Assembly (NCBI GenBank): GCA_964555675.1
Contig: CAZKTU010000145.1
Location: 1-15,892 of the forward strand
Length of the DNA stretch: 15,892 nucleotides
Source: CAIWXH01 sp964555675
Lineage (GTDB): Bacteria > Chloroflexota > Chloroflexia > Chloroflexales > Chloroflexaceae
Reading direction: 5' to 3'
Shown: one piece after another, positions 13,118 to 15,892 of the stretch
Numbering within the stretch: position 1 is the stretch's first letter
Layout of the letters: every line of letters begins with the position of its first letter
The notes under the pieces: generated by a model
Database searches by the model: none
What the model saw: the letters and a program-made list of their open reading frames with translations, nothing else
Told to the model about the DNA's origin: nothing
Translations under genes and position numbers: made by a program

Positions 13118-14767
13118 ATGGAACCGATCTCGCCCGTGAGCCACAGCGATGCTCCGACGCCCATGACAGGGCCGCTGATCGCCGGCGCGCTCTCTGAGGC
13201 GAGCTTTCGCGAGCTGGCCGAGAACGCGGCCGATCTGATCTACCGCATCAGGCTCGGGCCGGGTGGCGGCTTCGAGTACGTCAGCCCCTCGTCGACGGCG
13301 CTGATCGGCTACACCCCCGAGGAGCACTACGCCGACCCCGAGCTCACCTTGAAGATCGTGCATCCGAACGACCGGGCCCTGCTGCACAGCATGATGGCGG
13401 GCGATGATAGCGGGCGGCCCGTGGTGCTGCGCTGGGTGCGCAAGGACGGCAGCATCGTCTGGACCGAGCAGCGCAACAGGCTGGTGCGCGACCAGAGCGG
13501 CCGCTCGATCGCCATCGAGGGCATCGCCCGCGACGTAACGGCCCGGCGGCGCACCGAGGAGGCCCTGGGCCAGGCCCTCGACGCCGAGCGGCAGGCCCGC
13601 CACGTGGCCGAGGTACTGCACTCGGCCAACCTGGCCCTGACCCGCAGCCTCGACGCCGACGAGGTGATGGCCGCCCTACTCGAGCACCTGCAGCGCCTGG
13701 TGCCCTATGACAGCGCTAATGTCATGCTGCTCGAAGGCGAAGGCATGCTGGCGGTCCGAGCGAGCAGCGGCTACCAGCGCTTCGCCAACGGCGAGGGCCC
13801 CCTCGGGACAGTGATCGACGGCGAGGCCGACCCGGTGCTGCAGCCGATTATGGCCCGCCGCCGCAGCTTCTTGATCATGGACACCGCCCAGACCGGGCGC
13901 TGGCGGCAGCGGCCCGGCCTCGGCCATGTGCGCAACTGGTTCGGGGTGCCCCTGGTGGCGGGCGAGCAGCTGATCGGCCTCTTCGCCCTCGACAAAGCCA
14001 CCCCCGACTTCTTCACGCCCGAGCACGTCGACCTGGCCGAGCTGCTGGCCACGCCCGCCGCGATCGCCCTGCAGAATGCGCGCCTCTTCGCCGAGGTGAC
14101 GGGCGGCCGCGAGCGCATGCGCGCCCTCTCCGAGCGGCTGGTGGCCGTCCAGGAGACCGAGCGGGCCCACCTGGCCCGCGAGCTGCACGACGAGATCGGC
14201 CAGATGCTCACCAGCCTGAGCCTGGCCCTGACGGTGAGCGAGCGCACCCCGCCCGACCTCCTGCGCGAGCGGGTGACCCAGGTCCAGCGCCAGATCAACC
14301 AGCTGACCTCCCAGGTCCGCACGCTCTCGCTGAACCTGCGGCCGGCCATGCTCGACGATCTGGGCCTGCTGCCCGCCCTGATCTGGTTCACCCGCCGCTA
14401 CACCGACCAGACGGGCATCCAGGTGCAACTGCAGCACGCCGGGCTCGAACGCCCCCTCTCGCCCGCCGTGGGCGCGACGGCCTACAGAGTGCTGCAAGAG
14501 GCCCTGACCAACGTGGCGCGCCACGCCAGGGTCGACCGGGCGCGCGTGCAGGTCTGGGCGACGGACGTGATCCTGGCCGTGCAGGTGGTGGACGAGGGCT
14601 GCGGCTTCGACGTGGGCGCGGCCCTCGTCAGCTACAGCTCGTCGGGCCTGATTGGCATGCAAGAGCGGGTGCGCCTGGCCGGGGGCAGCCTGACGGTAGA
14701 GTCGCGGCCGGGGGAGGGCACGCGCGTCTTGGCCGAGATGCCGCTTGAGCTGATGGACGCAAGCTGA
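13118..14767 (+). CDS. PAS-GAF sensor histidine kinase (HisKA_3 type)
   Basis: A 549-aa sensor kinase with no membrane segment, so probably cytosolic. The PAS/PAC domain (about 28-145) contains AENAADLIYRI, YVSPSSTALIGYTPEE and EGIARDVTARRR. The GAF domain (about 167-325) contains LVPYDSANVMLLEG, FGVPLVAGEQLIGLFALDK and ALQNARLFAEV. The dimerisation/phosphoacceptor region carries HLARELHDEIGQML (His357) and LSLNLRPAMLDDLGLLPAL, and HATPase_c carries EALTNVARHA (Asn465), VVDEGCGFD (Asp492) and SGLIGMQERVRLAGG. The HisKA_3 motif predicts a NarL-type partner, which is the next gene, 25 bp downstream. The start ATG 13118 is chosen for GGAAGG at 13105-13110; a GTG at 13085 is also in frame. No cofactor ligand in PAS or GAF can be named from the sequence. 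Confidence 0.94.
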   Translation: MEPISPVSHSDAPTPMTGPLIAGALSEASFRELAENAADLIYRIRLGPGGGFEYVSPSSTALIGYTPEEHYADPELTLKIVHPNDRALLHSMMAGDDSGRPVVLRWVRKDGSIVWTEQRNRLVRDQSGRSIAIEGIARDVTARRRTEEALGQALDAERQARHVAEVLHSANLALTRSLDADEVMAALLEHLQRLVPYDSANVMLLEGEGMLAVRASSGYQRFANGEGPLGTVIDGEADPVLQPIMARRRSFLIMDTAQTGRWRQRPGLGHVRNWFGVPLVAGEQLIGLFALDKATPDFFTPEHVDLAELLATPAAIALQNARLFAEVTGGRERMRALSERLVAVQETERAHLARELHDEIGQMLTSLSLALTVSERTPPDLLRERVTQVQRQINQLTSQVRTLSLNLRPAMLDDLGLLPALIWFTRRYTDQTGIQVQLQHAGLERPLSPAVGATAYRVLQEALTNVARHARVDRARVQVWATDVILAVQVVDEGCGFDVGAALVSYSSSGLIGMQERVRLAGGSLTVESRPGEGTRVLAEMPLELMDAS

Positions 14768-14792
14768 GGGCCGCTGAGGGGACGTTACACTC

Positions 14793-15449
14793 ATGACAAC
14801 GCTGACAATCGTTCTTGCCGACGACCACGGGGTCGTGCGGGCGGGGTTGCGGGCCCTGCTGGAGGGCGAGCTGACATGCTCGGTGGTGGGCGAGGCCGGG
14901 AGTGGACCCGAGGCCCTGGCCCTGGTCGAGCGGCTCCAGCCGACCCTGCTGGTGGTCGACCTGATGATGCCGGGGCTGAGCGGCCTCGAGGTGGCCCGCC
15001 AGGTGCGCCAGACCGCCCCGAGCACCAGGGTGGTGATCCTCTCGATGCACGCCGACGAGTCGTATGTGCGCGAGGCCCTGCGGGTCGGCGTCACGGCCTA
15101 TGTGCTGAAAGAGGCCCTCTCGACCGACTTCCTCTACGCCCTGCAGCAGGCGGCGGCCGGGCGGCGCTACCTCAGCCCGCCCCTCTCTGAGAAGGCCCTC
15201 GACGCCTACGCGAACCAGACCGCCGAGACCACCCTCGACCTCTACGAGACCCTCACCGCCCGCGAGCGCGAGATCCTCTACCTGGCGGCCCAGGGCATGA
15301 CCAGCGCCGAGATCGCCGAGCGCCTGATGATCGGCGTGCGCACGGTCGACACCCACAGGGCCAGCATGATGCGCAAGCTGGGGCTGCACACCCCCCTCGA
15401 CCTGATCCGCTACGCCATGCGGCGCGGTATTATCAGCCTCGATAGCTAG
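14793..15449 (+). CDS. NarL/FixJ-family response regulator with LuxR-type HTH
   Basis: A 218-aa DNA-binding regulator. The receiver domain (1-120) has the acidic pair in VLADDHGVVRAG (Asp10, Asp11), the phosphoacceptor in LLVVDLMMPG (Asp56), Ser84 in VVILSMHAD and Lys106 in YVLKEA, all needed for phosphorylation switching. The C-terminal LuxR-type helix-turn-helix begins LTAREREILYLAAQGMTSAEIA and continues with VRTVDTHRASMMRKLGL. It follows the PAS-GAF kinase by 25 bp on the same strand and is its likely cognate partner. Shine-Dalgarno GAGGGG at 14776-14781 is somewhat far from the ATG. The targets are unknown. No terminator is evident after the stop. Confidence 0.95.
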   Translation: MTTLTIVLADDHGVVRAGLRALLEGELTCSVVGEAGSGPEALALVERLQPTLLVVDLMMPGLSGLEVARQVRQTAPSTRVVILSMHADESYVREALRVGVTAYVLKEALSTDFLYALQQAAAGRRYLSPPLSEKALDAYANQTAETTLDLYETLTAREREILYLAAQGMTSAEIAERLMIGVRTVDTHRASMMRKLGLHTPLDLIRYAMRRGIISLDS

Positions 15450-15553
15450 ACCGCCCCCTGCCTAATAGCCTGTATCACCCCGTTTTGCACAGGTTCCGCA
15501 GGCCTACATACCACTGGTCCGTATCGCTACGTAGAGCGTCAAAACGTTCTCGC

Positions 15554-15562
15554 TGCTATGCT
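15554..15562 (+). promoter_or_regulatory. Possible extended -10 promoter for the last gene
   Basis: The sequence reads TG-C-TATGCT, four of six to TATAAT with TGn; no -35 is seen. The remaining 15450-15704 gap (255 bp) contains two small inverted repeats (GTGTCG/CGACAC at 15580-15601, and GCCGG/CCGGC arms at 15649-15666) but no gene I can support. Confidence 0.35.
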
Positions 15563-15704
15563 AGGGCTGAGCGGGCGGGGTGTCGACAATGGCGCCGACA
15601 CTCCTACCGCCAAGGCGCAGCGCCGCCCGTCCCAGACGGCGGTCGCGAGCCGGAACAATTCCCGGCGCGTTAGCCAGCATCGTCGTAGCGGGAGGAGACG
15701 GGGT

Positions 15705-15892
15705 ATGTCAGTGATGCGCAGGCCCGAGCGGCAGCAAAGCCCCCTGGAGCTGCCCGAGCGGCTCGAGGGCGTGTATAAGGTGACCGAGGCCTTTCGCTCG
15801 ATTGCCGTAGCGTGGGAGTCGATCTCGGCCGGGGCCTGGAGCACGGCGGCAATCCAGAGCTTCGCGGCCCTGGCGCGGCGCGTGGCCCTCGA
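15705..15892 (+). CDS. Start of an unidentified gene, 3'-truncated by window edge
   Basis: An open frame begins at ATG 15705 after a strong Shine-Dalgarno (GGGAGGAG, 15690-15697, about 7 nt spacing) and stays open for 62 complete codons to the window end. The visible protein reads MSVMRRPERQQSPLELPERL, then a helical stretch EGVYKVTEAFRSIAVAWESI and AAIQSFAALARRVAL. High GC3 and the Shine-Dalgarno support a real gene. There is no signal peptide, membrane segment or recognisable motif, so the function is unknown. Confidence 0.65.
   Translation, partial: MSVMRRPERQQSPLELPERLEGVYKVTEAFRSIAVAWESISAGAWSTAAIQSFAALARRVAL

Noticed and set aside
13676..15094. 472-codon minus-strand open frame over the kinase and regulator
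   Set aside because: Antisense shadow; the plus-strand kinase and regulator have complete catalytic motifs in the same region.
15485..15673. 62-codon open frame between the response regulator and the last gene
   Set aside because: No Shine-Dalgarno, no domain, contains the candidate promoter of the next gene.

Overview
The window is GC-rich bacterial chromosomal DNA. It most likely comes from the phylum Chloroflexota (class Chloroflexia), a placement inferred from four things: the mix of large STAND/WD40 and CHAT proteins with many sensor kinases, a secreted protein with Ig-like domains that ends in a short FLPMLVR-type tail, very high third-position GC, and hairpin repeats built on a GAGGGG...CCCCTC core. 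I could not run a search, so this is a judgement. No rRNA, tRNA, CRISPR array, transposase or integrase is visible.

Left part (1-4068, all + strand). The 3' part of pyruvate formate-lyase (pflB) is followed by its radical-SAM activating enzyme (pflA). Between them lies a tandem hairpin repeat interrupted by a 100-N assembly gap. Next come a terminator-like hairpin, a small 5-helix membrane protein of unknown function with its own promoter, a textbook rho-independent terminator, and a RarD/EamA-type permease. The pfl pair implies an anaerobic fermentative (formate-producing) capacity.

Centre (4095-9673, - strand). This is the most notable locus: a two-gene, translationally coupled operon (ATGA overlap). 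The first gene encodes a CHAT (caspase-like) protease with an intact His/Cys pair and a long helical C-terminal region of unknown function. The second encodes a 1166-aa nSTAND-type NTPase with a single membrane span and an 8-repeat WD40 propeller. This architecture belongs to the NTP-dependent conflict/programmed-death-like systems found in multicellular bacteria. The substrate and trigger are unknown, and no obvious toxin or target is encoded beside it.

Right part (9887-15892). A membrane histidine kinase lies on the - strand; its C-terminal tail and stop codon are encoded by the same hairpin-repeat family seen between pflB and pflA, in opposite orientation. Divergent from it is a secreted propeller/CARDB-like/Ig-like protein. 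Then comes a PAS-GAF-HisKA_3 histidine kinase with its NarL/LuxR-type response regulator, and finally the first 62 codons of an unidentified gene that runs off the window.

Promoters appear to follow one style: a TGn extended -10 (TGnTAnnnT) without a good -35. It was found upstream of six transcription units. Every intergenic stretch is under 300 bp.
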